A program made the translations under genes and the position numbers. The notes beneath the pieces are model-generated. The model did not search any database, was not told where the DNA came from, and saw only the letters and a program-made list of their open reading frames with translations. Below are positions 10,931 through 22,135 of a stretch of DNA of 39,534 bases, piece after piece. Every line of letters begins with the position of its first letter. The first letter of the stretch is position 1. Source of the stretch: Auxenochlorella pyrenoidosa (Eukaryota > Chlorophyta > Trebouxiophyceae > Chlorellales > Chlorellaceae); the NCBI GenBank assembly GCA_001430745.1, contig KQ482061.1, forward strand, positions 748,257-787,790, written 5' to 3'.

Positions 10931-11508
10931 GCCTGCAGGCAGTGGGAAGGCCGGCAGGCTGCGCCAGTTCGATTTGGGAGATGGGGAGACAACAGCGGCT
11001 CATAGAGCTCAGGCGCAGCAGCGTTGCAGGGCCGCCATCCCGAAGACCTCTGCAAGGCTCTGCAGGCTAGCAGCTGGCGCCAAATGCACCTGGATCACAC
11101 GCCACGGACCTGTGTACGGCTCCTGCAGGCCTTGGACGCCAACTGAGGCAGGGCCACGGCTCGTGAGCACCAATAGCGCTGGGAGGGGGATTCTGCTGCC
11201 CTTCACAGAGTGAGGCAAAGCCCTCGTGGCTGTGGGCTGTCAGCAGCATGGTGCATGGGCAAGGGGAGCTTGGGGGCACAGCAGCGGCAGCGCGCGGAGG
11301 GACGGCTGCACTAGCAAGCCCTCGACAGGCATTCACCGCCTTTCTGAGCAGTCAGGGGGCTGGGGGCCATCCATCTTCCCTTACAGTCTGAAAGCTGGCA
11401 GGAGTGGGTGCACAGAGTGAGCGAATAAGGAGGCAAATAGCCAGGGTGCAGAAAACTGCGGGTGCAGTGTAGGCCGTGTTGCGGGAGAGAACACAGGCGG
11501 GAGCCCCC
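10931..11508. other. Intergenic region between the two BTB-BACK copies
   Basis: These 578 bases should contain the promoter of copy 1 and the 3' UTR of copy 2. I see no further gene and no similarity to the flank upstream of copy 2 that I could follow by eye. Confidence 0.4.
11381..11385 (-). terminator. TGTAA poly(A) signal of BTB-BACK copy 2
   Basis: This is TGTAA on the minus strand, 124 bases past the TGA of copy 2. Confidence 0.5.
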
Positions 11509-14212
11509 TCAGTTCTTCAGCGTGATGGCGGCCTTAACCGTCATCTTGCCATCCCTCACAACCGGGCTGCCGGGCGCTCTAAAGTTGGCGCGGGTGATGG
11601 GCGCGCCATCAATTGTGTCGGTAAATGGAAAGCGTGCCCAGCCGTGCCCAGCCCCGCTCACACCGCCTCCCGGATGGGAGTAAAACAGCGGGCGCAGCAC
11701 AGTTTCCCGCCCAGTGTGGGCTGAGGACCAGCTGTCACCACCGCCGCCGTTGTTGTGGTTGGCTACTGCGAAAGAGAATTCCAGGCGTGGGCCCACGGCC
11801 GCTGTGCCAATCAGGCCGCTGTCGGCGCGCACGGACCCGTGGAGAGGGTTGCAGCTCAAATAGAGGCCAATGCCGTCACCTTCCTGGGTGAGGTCGCAGG
11901 ATACCCGCCAGCGGTGCCCCGCCCAGTAGTGCCATTTGCCATACGCGCTTTCGCCGTTGACGATGCTGCTGACGTCAATCTGCATCCACAGGCACAATGG
12001 AGTGCACCGAAGAGCACATGCACTGCTTTTTGGCAAAGGGCAACTGTGGGTCTCACAGCTGGCATTGGGGTATGAGGACGATGTGCCAGCCAGCTTGCTG
12101 CCAGCATGCACATATGATTTACCATGCTGCCGGCTGCCTTGCTCAACTTATCAGCAGCAAAAAATCGGCGCATGCTCAAGGGGGCCCTGGCGCACCTCTG
12201 ACACAATGTCCAGGGAGGTCAGCTGCTTGTATGATGGCCGTTTCACAAACTTGGCTGGCAGCGATGCATCTTGGTACTTGCAGGCTTGGGCCAGCTGAGC
12301 ATCAGAGGCGTGCACCAGGGCCTCCAACAGCACTTCCTTGTCGCGGTCCCACTCTCTGCATAGGTGACATCAAGGCGAGGGGGGGGGCTTTGTCCAGGCA
12401 GTCAGGCGTTGCCAGCATGGTTTAGTGCATTCGACCGCAGTGTTTGGGCTGTCGTGTGGTGGACCATGCTGCCTGTACCAGCGTGCCCCTCTCCTCACCT
12501 GAACCAGGAGAAGTAATGCCAGTAGTTGGCGCTGTTGACAGGCCGCATGTGGGCAAAGCGGACGTGTGGCAGCAAGCAGGCAGCGGCAGCCACCTGCCCC
12601 TCAGGCGGCAGCCCGCTAGCATTCATCCACTGTGCAACCGCGCAGAACACTGCAGCATGATGGAGCGTTGGAGAGCACGTCATCACCTCGCTGCAGCTAC
12701 TGTTCAGCTGGGGCCCGCCCGTAGAGCCTGAAGACAGCAGGGATGCCTCTTGAGCAGCAACCAGCCCGCCCTTGGGTGCACTCAGCACCAGCCCACCCAT
12801 CTCCTCGCAGTCAACCAGCAGACAGTTTGAGGCCAGAAGCGCCTGCAGGCAGCGCAGTCTGCGCAGGAAGGCTCAGCTTCTTGAGGGTGGCCTGCCCTGC
12901 AACCCACCTGGTGTTGAAGTGGGCTGTGCCGCAACCCAACTGGGGTAGAAACTGCCTGCTGCAGCCTACACGGCATGCGCTCTCCTCCAAACAACAATGT
13001 ATGGCATGACATCGCGCTGCCCTTCTCACCTCTAGCACTGGCAGAGGCAGGGCGCAGATGCGTGCCGTCTGCTCATCATCGTTGAGCGCGTCGTCCACCT
13101 TGCCCAGCAGATGCAGCAGCCGCTCAGCAAGCGCAGTGCACAGGGCGGTGAGCGCAGCGGCAGCGTCCTGCCCCTCGCACTCCTTGCCCAAAAGCAATGC
13201 CAGCACATCGTTTGCCAGCTGCCAGCTGAGGCTTGAGGCCTGCAGGTATGCACAGAGGGGAGCAGTTCTGTTGATGGTGTGCCTTGAAAGGAGCTTGGGA
13301 AGCTTGGGGGTGGCTTGATCAGAGGGCTGGCCTGGCGCATACATGAGTTGCTCCCAGCTTCTTGCCCCGCACACACCCAGCCGCCTCACCTCATCTGCCA
13401 GGGCCGCAGCCGCAACCGCCACACACTGCTCCACGCCAAACGCATGAGCGGTCGCCAGCAGGCCTCCCTTGGCGGCTGGATCTGCAGCAGGCACAACAGA
13501 TCACAGGACAGCGGGGATGATATCGCACCATGCAGCACGTACGCGGTGTTCCTCCTCTTATCAGTCTCATACAGCGCACCAGCCTGCAGCGGCTCCTTCC
13601 CAACTGGCATGTGCCTACCAACCACCCGCTTTTTACCACCCCGGCACACCCACCCTGCGGCAGCGCCTTGCCCAGCGAGTGCATCCACTCCAGCAGGTGG
13701 CCAAAGGACTCTGGACAGGTGGCTGTCACCTCCAGTCGCTTGCCCTCGCCGCCCCACTCCTTGGCCAGGGCGCGCTCGAAAAAGGGGGAGTAGCTGGCCA
13801 GGAGGAAGGCAGAGGCCCGGAACTCAAGTGCCTCCTCATTGCTGCCTGCCGCTGCTTCCCCCTCCGCCGCCCCCTCTTCTGGCGGCAGTTGGCTCTTTGC
13901 TTCAGGTGTCGGCTGCTGTGCATCTGTTCCTGCATTCCCTGCCGCTGCGGGTGACGCCTCCTCCTGAGGTGGCTGCGTCAGCACATCGCTCGGTGCTAGC
14001 TCATCTGCCTGCTGCGCGTCCGTCTTCTGTGCTTTTGACCCCGCATTCGGGGTCGAGCCGGAGTTGGCCGGGCCAGCGCTGCCCCTCCCCGCAGCGTGGC
14101 AGGTGACGAGTGTGTCAAACAGGTGGATTGACGCATCTGCCCGGCAGGGCAGGCGTGGCCTCTTGCCCGGTCTCATGCTGCTTGTGACTGCCTGCAGTGC
14201 AAGGCCATGCAA
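11509..14212 (-). CDS. BTB/POZ-BACK protein, tandem copy 2 (intact)
   Basis: The likely role is substrate receptor for a CUL3 ubiquitin ligase, by family. The inferred exons are 14212-13654, 13481-13390, 13239-13030, 12842-12797, 12649-12499, 12355-12196 and 11979-11509, giving 562 residues with no stop. The BTB domain is split: LFDTLVTCHAAG, then about 85 residues rich in Ala, Gln, Pro and Glu, then FRASAFLLASYSPFFERALA. BACK follows, with LLVDCEEMVFCAVAQWMNAS and FAHMRPVNSANYWHYFSWFR. The C-terminal domain includes YWAGHRWRVSCDLTQEGDGI, GLIGTAAVGPRLEFSFAVAN and DGKMTVKAAITLKN, like the C-terminal domain of plant POB1/LRB proteins. Copy 1 lacks most of the low-complexity insert. The start is the first Met at 14212; Met at about 14176, just before RPGKRPRLP, is also possible. 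Confidence 0.87.
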
Positions 14213-14677
14213 GGGCAGTTAGAGGTGGCGGCGCGCCGCAGGTGCCTGCAGCAATGCCTGAAGCAGCAGTGCCAGAGGCAGTGCTGCTTAGTGAGGCAGC
14301 GGCGCGAGGCCTTTGCCTTCGACATGCACTCCCGAGCTGCGTTGTTGCAATGGCGGCAACGTAGAACTTGCCGAGATGTCGCTGAACGCGGAGGCAGCAC
14401 TTGGCCTGGAGCAACTAGCGGCGCCGTCTCAAGGGCGCTTGGGCCCTTCCCTTGAGTCTGAATGCACTGATGGTGAAGGAAGCACACGGCACAGCCCGCG
14501 TTGAACTCTCGACCCAAATGGCACCCAGCAGCCAAAGCGCCGACGCCCTGCGCCCTGCGCGTTGTGGGCCGAGTCGGGTCAGCATTCATTTTCAGCACTG
14601 CCGCAGGAAGCGCCAGTTAAAATGTTGAGGAGCATGGAAAGGGGCATGCATCTGCAGCACTCATTGGCTGCTCACAC
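14213..14677. other. Intergenic region upstream of BTB-BACK copy 2
   Basis: These 465 bases lie between the start of BTB-BACK copy 2 and the stop of the plastid membrane protein gene, both leftward. No gene or poly(A) signal was recognised. Confidence 0.35.
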
Positions 14678-16883
14678 TCAGCCCACCGGCTGGAGCCAGC
14701 GCGACAGCAGCAGCGCGCCCACGCCCACCAGGCAGCACGCTGCGGTGCCGGCAACGCACAGCGCAAACGCCGCGCCGCGGCTCTGCAGCCGCAGCCGCTG
14801 CTGCAGCGCATTCAGGAGGCGGTCTGTGAGGGGCGCAAGCGCTGCAACAGCGGCCCAGCGGAAGGGCCGCGTCACATGCTTGCTGGCCCAGCTGCAGCAG
14901 GGGGGGGGGGGGGGGGGGGGGGGNNNNNNNNNNNNNNNNNNNNNNNNNNNNNNNNNNNNNNNNNNNNNNNNNNNNNNNNNNNNNNNNNNNNNNNNNNNNN
15001 NNNNNNNNNNNNNNNNNNNNNNNNNNNNNNNNNNNNNNNNNNNNNNNNNNNNNNNNNNNNNNNNNNNNNNNNNNNNNNNNNNNNNNNNNNNNNNNNNNNN
15101 NNNNNNNNNNNNNNNNNNNNNNNNNNNNNNNNNNNNNNNNNNNNNNNNNNNNNNNNNNNNNNNNNNNNNNNNNNNNNNNNNNNNNNNNNNNNNNNNNNNN
15201 NNNNNNNNNNNNNNNNNNNNNNNNNNNNNNNNNNNNNNNNNNNNNNNNNNNNNNNNNNNNNNNNNNNNNNNNNNNNNNNNNNNNNNNNNNNNNNNNNNNN
15301 NNNNNNNNNNNNNNNNNNNNNNNNNNNNNNNNNNNNNNNNNNNNNNNNNNNNNNNNNNNNNNNNNNNNNNNNNNNNNNNNNNNNNNNNNNNNNNNNNNNN
15401 NNNNNNNNNNNNNNNNNNNNNNNNNNNNNNNNNNNNNNNNNNNNNNNNNNNNNNNNNNNNNNNNNNNNNNNNNNNNNNNNNNNNNNNNNNNNNNNNNNNN
15501 NNNNNNNNNNNNNNNNNNNNNNNNNNNNNNNNNNNNNNNNNNNNNNNNNNNNNNNNNNNNNNNNNNNNNNNNNNNNNNNNNNNNNNNNNNNNNNNNNNNN
15601 NNNNNNNNNNNNNNNNNNNNNNNNNNNNNNNNNNNNNNNNNNNNNNNNNNNNNNNNNNNNNNNNNNNNNNNNNNNNNNNNNNNNNNNNNNNNNNNNNNNN
15701 NNNNNNNNNNNNNNNNNNNNNNNNNNNNNNNNNNNNNNNNNNNNNNNNNNNNNNNNNNNNNNNNNNNNNNNNNNNNNNAGAGCTTGCAGACTAGATTGCA
15801 TGCATGAGGCGCCGCTGCAATCCTGCCAGTCTCTGCGCACAGAGGCGCCTGGCCGTCAACACCCGGCTGCTGCCGCTCCCGCTCTGCCCTCACTAATGCA
15901 GCCCCGACCTGGGCCGGGGACTGTGAGCAGTTTGCCGTTGTGCACGTCAGCAGATGCCATGCCTGGAAACACCGGCGCTCCCTGCCGGAACGCCCGCCCT
16001 GCTGTCGTCCGCACCAGGTGCTGCCTTCCACTTACAGCTCCTGTTGCATTGGTGGGCCCAGCAGAACCCTGCACTGCCTCACCCGTTCCGCCCCACCCTG
16101 CCCTGCCCTGCCCTGCTGGCGGTGGCACTCACACAAGCAGCATGACCTTGGGCAGTTGTGCGGGATTGTGGGCCAGGTTGACCCCCGTCTGAGCCTCATA
16201 AGCTAAAAAGGCAAGCACAAAGGCGGCGGCAGAGGTGAGGCCGTCCAGCATGCCTGCGGGGGCGGCGGGGGTGGCAGCTGGGTGGGGCGCCGATGGGACG
16301 GCCTGGCGCAGCGCTTCGCGGGCTGCAGCTCTGCAGGCTGCGGCCAGGATCCTGGTCCCAACAAGCCGTATGCTCCATCGGCATGCTCGCCCTGGGTGGC
16401 AACGGGGCTGTGCAGGCGCCAGGCATACAGAAGTTCCCAAGCATGCGCGCCGGCCAAGCTGGGAATCAAAAGGGGGGAAGCCAGCCCAGAGCAGGCGCGC
16501 TCACCATAGGCAAGCACCGCGGAGAGGCCCAGGCTGCCCACCCGGCGGTGCCACTCCGCCTTGGTTCTTTGCCGCCGCCGCAGCAGCCATGCGAGTGGAC
16601 CGCTGCCCCCCGGCTCTGCTGCCGCTGCCGCTGTCCCTTCCACGCGTTCTACAGTTGGCTCCCCTGATGCTGCTGCTGCTGGCTCTGCACCATGGGGCAC
16701 TGTCACTGCAGCGGGGTCACCGCCGCTGCCTTCGGCCGGCATGGAGGTCGCTGAGAGCGGGCCAGCTGGGAGGGCGGCATGCCTGGGCTGCACAATTGGC
16801 CGCTGCCTAGCCCTCGGTGCTGCATGCCAAGCGGCTGGTCGACTGAGCCGTAATGAGCAAGGTGCCGCCTGAAGGGCAGTCAT
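14678..16883 (-). CDS. Predicted plastid membrane protein of unknown function
   Basis: Three exons were inferred: 16883-16505, 16253-16133 and 14891-14678, giving 237 residues. The last intron contains the assembly gap, yet the flanking exons join in phase to read KVMLLVWASKHVTRPFRWAA, so the coding sequence looks complete. The first ~110 residues are Ala/Pro/Arg-rich, consistent with a transit peptide. The core has EWHRRVGSLGLSAVLAYGML, then a hydrophobic helix (SAAAFVLAFLAYEA), a short hydrophobic stretch (LPKVMLLVW), the polar TRPFR motif, and a C-terminal helix (VAGTAACCLVGVGALLLSRW). From memory this resembles an uncharacterised family of plant and algal chloroplast proteins with a VTRPFR motif; I know no function for it. 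A telo-box-like element lies about 150 bases upstream of the start. Confidence 0.75.
14901..15778. other. G homopolymer and assembly gap in an intron
   Basis: A run of 23 G (14901-14923) leads into 855 N (14924-15778). Both lie in the last intron of the membrane protein gene. On the coding strand the run is a poly-C tract next to the CTGCTGCAG acceptor. It is probably where sequencing failed, so the true intron length is unknown. Confidence 0.95.
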
Positions 16884-17026
16884 GACGGAGAAGGGTGGCA
16901 GTGCAGACGGTCCTCGACCTGGTGGCGGCGGCGGATTGCCAGAAGGCAGGCTGCAAGCCTAACGACGGAACCTGCTGCCTCTGCTGCCGGCTTTCGTCAC
17001 ACGCTCTTTTTGGTAGACGAGCAACT

Positions 17027-17049
17027 GGGGTTTCGGGTTTAGGTTTAAG
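17027..17049 (-). promoter_or_regulatory. Telo-box-like element upstream of the membrane protein gene
   Basis: On the minus strand this reads CTTAAACCTAAACCCGAAAC followed by CCC, close to the plant-type telomere unit CCCTAAA and to telo-box promoter motifs (AAACCCTA). It sits about 145-165 bases upstream of the start codon. It could be a promoter element or a short interstitial telomeric remnant. Confidence 0.4.
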
Positions 17050-17237
17050 AGTCGGCACACTCGCAGAGGCGCCCCGGCTCACGGATGCAGACTTTTTCGT
17101 GTGGGAAAAAAGAAACCGATGTTACGAATTCTTGACGTATGCCGCGGAAGCGCGGAAGCGCCCTCTCATTCTCCCGCCCACCATGCAGCTGTCAAAGTGC
17201 ACACGCCCTGCTCACCCTGCCCGGCGCGTCAAGAGCT

Positions 17238-17242
17238 TTACA
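17238..17242 (-). terminator. TGTAA poly(A) signal, possible end of the TPR gene
   Basis: This is the only TGTAA I found on the minus strand between the TPR gene stop and the next gene. It implies a 3' UTR of about 1 kb, which is long but not unusual for this kind of alga. Confidence 0.35.
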
Positions 17243-18247
17243 AGGTTTGACAGGTAGCAACAGAATGACACTAGTCAGTGCTGAATGGCGCTACCCTGCA
17301 GGAAAATTGGGGAGCAACAAAGACGGCAGACACTGCACAGGGGCCCCGCTGGGCGCCAGCGCAGCCTCTGCCCAGGGTGGGTGGGTGGGCGACTGCGCTG
17401 GCTGGGCAATGGAGCCGCAGCGAGGCGGGGGCGGAGGAGACAGAAAAGGGGTCAGAGTGACATGAAATGAGGCGGGGCGCGTGGGAGAACAGGGTGCACA
17501 GGATCCTGAGGAGGCATGGCGGCGAATGCGGGGGGAGACATATGCATCAGAATGGCGCATTCTCGGTGCGAGCTGGGGCAAGCTGGTTGATGCAGCTGCT
17601 GACTGTGGGCTGCACGCAGGTATTGCTAGCTCCCGGGGCTTATGCCAGGGGGGGCAGGCCCTTCTAGGGGGGTTAGGAAGGGGATGAGGTGCAGGCGCGA
17701 GCGGTCGCGGGGCAGGGGAGAGAGTACACACGGCAACATGCGCTGGTGGCTAACGAGAACAACAGGAAGCGGCGGGGGGGTACACTGTGGCATCTATTTC
17801 CTCGAGAAAAAGGCGACTGGAGATGCTCTGGGGCGGAGACAGCAAGGGATGAAGGAGTGGGCGCTCGATGGAGGGCTCCACAAAAAGAGTGGGCTCAGCC
17901 CCGCTCGTGCCGCTCAGCGGCAGGGAGCGAGCAGGGGCTGGAGCTGGCAAGCGAGGACTGCTGCGGGGGCTGGGGAGGCAGGCCTGGCCCAGCCTGGGCA
18001 GCGGGCCTGAGGATGACAAAGCGTCGGCGACGGCAGCGCCATGCATGGCAGCAGCGGCGGGGTCTCTGCTGGCGCGGGTTAGTGAGCAGAGGACAAGGGG
18101 AGCTGGCGGCGACCTCACGCGGCGGCTGCTGGCGGCGGCAGCTCCGCAGCTCGCAGCGCCTCCTCCACGATCTCTCGCTGCCGCGCGCCGCTGCAGCGAG
18201 GCACAGGGGCAGGGGACGGCGGGAGTAGTGGCTCAGGCAGGCCCGAC

Positions 18248-21127
18248 TCAAAGGCTGCTGCAGCGTCCATGGCTTTTGCATGCTTGCCATGGCAGCTCGG
18301 CGGTGCGGGGGCTGCGTCACTGCTGGCCTGCCTGCCGTACCGCCAGGCCCACCCACCTGAGCAGCGCAGAGGTGGAGATGGAGGCGGCCGGCGCCGCGCC
18401 ACCGGCGCCCGCTGCCGCTGCTGCGCGCTGCTCCGCGGCCACGGCGTGCGGCGGCACCAGGCTGGGCTGCTTCCAGGGCTGCCGCCGTACCTGCAAGCCG
18501 GGAGAGGTTGCAGGCAGGGACACGGCCAGGTGGAGGGCAACCCCTGCACGCTCACAGCACGAACCTGCCCAGCGCTCTACTTGCATTCCATATCCACCGA
18601 GCCACATCGCGCCCGCCCTCCCTCCCGGCTGTCGCAGCCAGGGCTGTTGACAACCCGCCCACCTGCGCCAGCAGCTTCTCCGCGTCCATGCGCGTGTGCC
18701 AGGCGTTGATGTCCTCCACCCCCAGCGCCAGCGCCGCCTCCAGCTCCGCCACGCCCTCGGCCACCTGGCCCAGCTCCAGGTGCACGCGCCCCGCCTCCAC
18801 CCTGCGGCCCAGGGGTGGGGGGGGGGGAGGGGGGCTTCTCATGTGGGTGGCCCGGCGGCCGCGCGCTGCGCCACTGCGATGCAGGCCCCTGCTGAGCCAG
18901 CCCCTGTCACCAGGTGGGACTGCCGAGAACGCACCAACCAGCAGCCTCCAGACCGCACACGCCCGACCCTCCCAAACACCACATGAGGGGCATCTTCGCT
19001 CCTTGGCCGGAGCCCCGCAGCGGGCCACGCGGCTCACCTGTGGATGAGCCGCTCAGGCGCCAGCTCTGCTGCGCGCTTGAACGAGGCGAGCGCGTCCTGC
19101 CGCGTGCCGGGCGCCAGGGCGGTGCCGTACATGATGCGGACCAGCGTGCGCAGCACCACGTTGATCTGGGCCATCTCGTAGTGCCACCTGCGAGCAGGCC
19201 GGGCCAGCCAGACCGCGCGCCACGCTCACAACACGCCCCCGGGCAGCGTGCCCCACACGAAGGGCGCCCCGCCCACAGGTGCCAGTGCAAGAGCACAGCA
19301 GCGAGTTGCGCTGTGCATCACCCTGCCAGCTGCGGGGGCCACACGCGCTGGGCTGCACCCCAGGGCTCCCGCTGCGCCTCCCTGCACGCTGCGGCGCCTG
19401 CCCCAGCCCCCTGCAACCAACCTGCCCATGAGGTGGTGCGCCACGTCGCTGCTGGGGTCGCGCTCGATGGCGGCATACGCGCACAGCTGCGCCTCCTTGG
19501 CCAGCCGCACCTGCGGGAAGGCGGGCGGGACAGCTTCTCACAAATGGGGGGAGGTGCTCCAAGGAGACAGGGACGGGCAACCTCTCTACCAGCTCGGTTG
19601 TACGATAACGGCCATGCTCCAGGAACTGGCTCAGGGTCCTGGGGCCAGCAGATCCGCACTGTGTTTTGCGATCCGCAAGGCTGCTTAGCGTGCTCCTCAG
19701 GCCTGGCTCAGTCCCAGCCGCATTGCGCTGACCCGCGCACAAGGCGCCGCCCACCTAGCTCTCCCCCCTGCCGCCCGCCAGGGCCCCTGCCCACCTTGGT
19801 CTTGTTGTCCGTGAAGAGCGCCAGGCGGCCCTTGGAGATGCACATGGCCACGTGGCCGTACACCAGGTGCGGCGCCGCCTCGATGCACTGCGGCACGGGG
19901 CGGGGCGCGGCACAGCCGTGGGATACTCGCGTCTTCGCCGGGCTGGCCATGCCACCGTGCCAGCCACTGCATGCTTTGCTGCGCCCCCTGCGGGGAGCTG
20001 CAGGCGAGCACACCACGCGCATGCACCTGCCACTTTGTGCCGCAGGGCGGCTCCCCCCTTCCGCCCGCGAACCTTCTCGGCGTACTCGATGGCCTTGAGG
20101 TTGACCAGCTGGCGCTCGCGGTCGGAGCGGACGTCGTAGTAGAAGGTCAGGTCGCTCCAGCACTTGGCCGCCATGGACAGGTAGGCGGCGCAGTCGGGCA
20201 CCAGCTTGCACGCCTCCTCAAAGCACTGCATCGCCGCGGGGGGCGGCATGGTGCCGCGGCGTTGACACACAGCGCGGAGCGTGCGTGGCCTGCGCTCGGC
20301 GCAGCGCCGCTGCACTGCACAGGCACAGGCCTGCGGCAGCCTTGCGCGGCCGCCGAGATGAACACCCTCGCGCTGCTGGCCCACCTGCACGGCGGCTCGG
20401 ACATCCAGGTTGCGCTCATACTCGTGGCCCCTCGCCGCCAGCGCCTTTGCCAGCGCCTGGGCCTCGCGGGTGGCCCTGCAGGCCAGCACAGAGCTCTCAA
20501 TCCATCAAAGTGTGGGGTGGCAACATCATCACGCACGCTGCTTGAAGGCAGAACTGGCCGGGAAAAGATGGCAGAGCATGGCAGGCGGGAGGCAGGTGGC
20601 TAGCGGCCGCAATCTGGCGGGCGCGCCAATTCAAATTGAGCCTCCCACGGGGGCGCCCCGCCATCTCCCAGGGTAGACGCGTCCGCCAGCACCCACCTGC
20701 GGCTGCCGGTGCGCGCGCCCACATTCCAGGGCAGCTTGAAGGACTGGTAGAAGGGCAGGGTCTGCGAGCCGCGGCCTGGGCGCACCGAGGCAAGCCGCTG
20801 CGCCGCCTGAGACACAGCCGCCACGAGCACGCCGCCGGCCGCTGCCGCCACCTTGTGCAGCTGGCGCAGGTCTGGGGCTGCCGGAGCCTTGCGGCCGCGA
20901 GGCCCAGCAGCAAGGCCGGGGCCAGGGGCCAGCCGCTTCACAGAGGCGCGCAGGCCCTCCACTGCCTCGAGCCTGGGCAGCCGCAGGCCGCCCGGGGGCG
21001 GCCCGTCTGTAGCGTTGCTGATGCTCGCCACCAGCAATCGAGGCCTCCCCCGCCGCTCGCCCTCCAGAGCAAAGCAGCCGACCAAAGGGGGCTGCATGTC
21101 TCGATGCCCGCTGCTCGGGCCGGCCAA
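18248..21127 (-). CDS. TPR protein of the RMDN (FAM82, regulator of microtubule dynamics) type
   Basis: The inferred exons are 21127-20697, 20475-20385, 20225-20073, 19887-19795, 19510-19422, 19187-19038, 18801-18663, 18490-18357 and 18257-18248, giving about 429 residues. The first ~145 residues are Ala/Gly/Arg-rich. A helical repeat array follows: REAQALAKALAARGHEYERN, AVQCFEEACKLVPDCAAYLS, YAEKCIEAAPHLVYGHVAMC, CAYAAIERDPSSDVAHHLMG then RWHYEMAQ, FKRAAELAPERLIHRVEAGR and VAELEAALALGVEDINAW. The HHLMGRWHYEMA stretch and the order of repeats match RMDN proteins, which in animals associate with microtubules or mitochondria/ER contacts. The role in algae is not known. The C-terminus is uncertain: the last splice gives a very short tail, while another frame (18115-18260) stays open with MDAAAAFESG and REIVEEALRAAE and looks coding. 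An additional splice would be needed to use it. Confidence 0.78.
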
Positions 21128-22135
21128 GCAGTCCGGGGGAACAGCAGAAACTGCTCACAGGCGCCTCAGGACTGACGAGTGGCGCCGGTTGGGAGTGGAG
21201 GGAGAACAGGTCCGCGTTGGGACACTCCGAGAGGCTGGCTAAGCTTCACAAATAACCCTGGGCGATAATCAGGAAGACAGCGTCGAAATGAGGGCGGATA
21301 GCGGAGGTGAGTGACACATGTTTCGGAGCTCACCGGAAATGGGCTGTGTTGGACGCCGCAGCGGGAGCTTCCCAATGTGCAAGGACTATCCAGATTCTCA
21401 CAGAATGGATGGAGCTGCAGGCGGATTCCGACAAGACCGGGACCATGCAGGCAGCAAGGGTGGATGAGGGTGTGGGCCACGGTGGGTCGGTGGTGGCGGC
21501 AAGGTGCACGTACATTCTGCAAGCTTTCTTTCAATGCAAGCAACAGCTCTGTTGCACGCTCAGATACAGCATGTGTCCAAACCTGCTCTGTCATCTTGGG
21601 CGATCCTGCCAGGCAAACTCCTCGCTCTGCCTGCCACGTGTCGGTTCAGGCCAGGCAGCAGTCGGGTAGAGCTTGCGGGGGGTGAGCTTGCCAGACGGAG
21701 CAGCCATGTTGCAAGTCTGGCTTCAACTGTGAAATACGACTTGAGGCTAGGAAGTTTGACTTGACAGGAGTTTATTTCCCAGTGCATAAGAGCTGCAAGC
21801 AAGGGCACAGGGTTGGGATGGAGCCCGAGAGCATTCGAAGGCGGGATTGCTGCGCAATGAAGCCCCCCTTGCAACATTGCATTGGGTGTGGGCCACATGG
21901 ACGGTTACGAGGTTTGGGGTTAACTCTTTTAGCCAGATGGCGCTGTGCCCTAGCGGCATGTCGCCCACTGCGGCAAAGCATGGCCTCCACTTCAGGCCCA
22001 GCCGGCTTTGACCTTCCCACACACGATCAAGGTCTCGAAAGCGCGATCACGCTTCGATCATACGCTCAACGGATCTCCAACGCTGGGCAGTGCTGCTTTG
22101 AGAGGCAGGGTTTGGCGCCCTGCGCCCACGGCACC
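21128..22135. other. Divergent intergenic region, about 1 kb
   Basis: This region lies between the starts of the TPR gene (leftward) and the LON-domain gene (rightward). It should hold two promoters and 5' leaders, perhaps with a non-coding first exon. Local base composition is less GC-rich than in the genes. No RNA gene or protein was recognised. Confidence 0.4.

Larger units (their letters stand above)
8450..14212 (-). repeat. Tandem duplication of a BTB-BACK gene
   Basis: Two head-to-tail genes share seven exons with identical splice phases and equal lengths for exons 2, 3, 4, 5 and 7 (92, 210, 46, 151 and 471 bases). Exon 6 differs by one codon. Parts of intron 1 are nearly identical too (10519-10575 against 13596-13653), which argues for recent duplication or gene conversion. 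Confidence 0.9.
16884..18247. other. Upstream region of the membrane protein gene and long 3' UTR of the TPR gene
   Basis: These are 1.36 kb without a supported gene. The right part (about 17240-18247) is probably the 3' UTR of the leftward TPR gene, whose only TGTAA signal is at 17238-17242. The left part should be the promoter and leader of the membrane protein gene. Several open frames exist on both strands, but none resembles a protein. Confidence 0.45.

Noticed and set aside
14901..14923. Poly-G run as a functional G-quadruplex.
   Set aside because: It abuts an assembly gap, so its length and existence are unreliable. On the coding strand it is also an ordinary pyrimidine tract before an acceptor.
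21166..21594. Minus-strand open frame of 142 codons upstream of the TPR gene.
   Set aside because: No family resemblance, mixed Pro/His/Cys composition and a position in the expected promoter region. It could be part of a leader, but nothing supports a protein.
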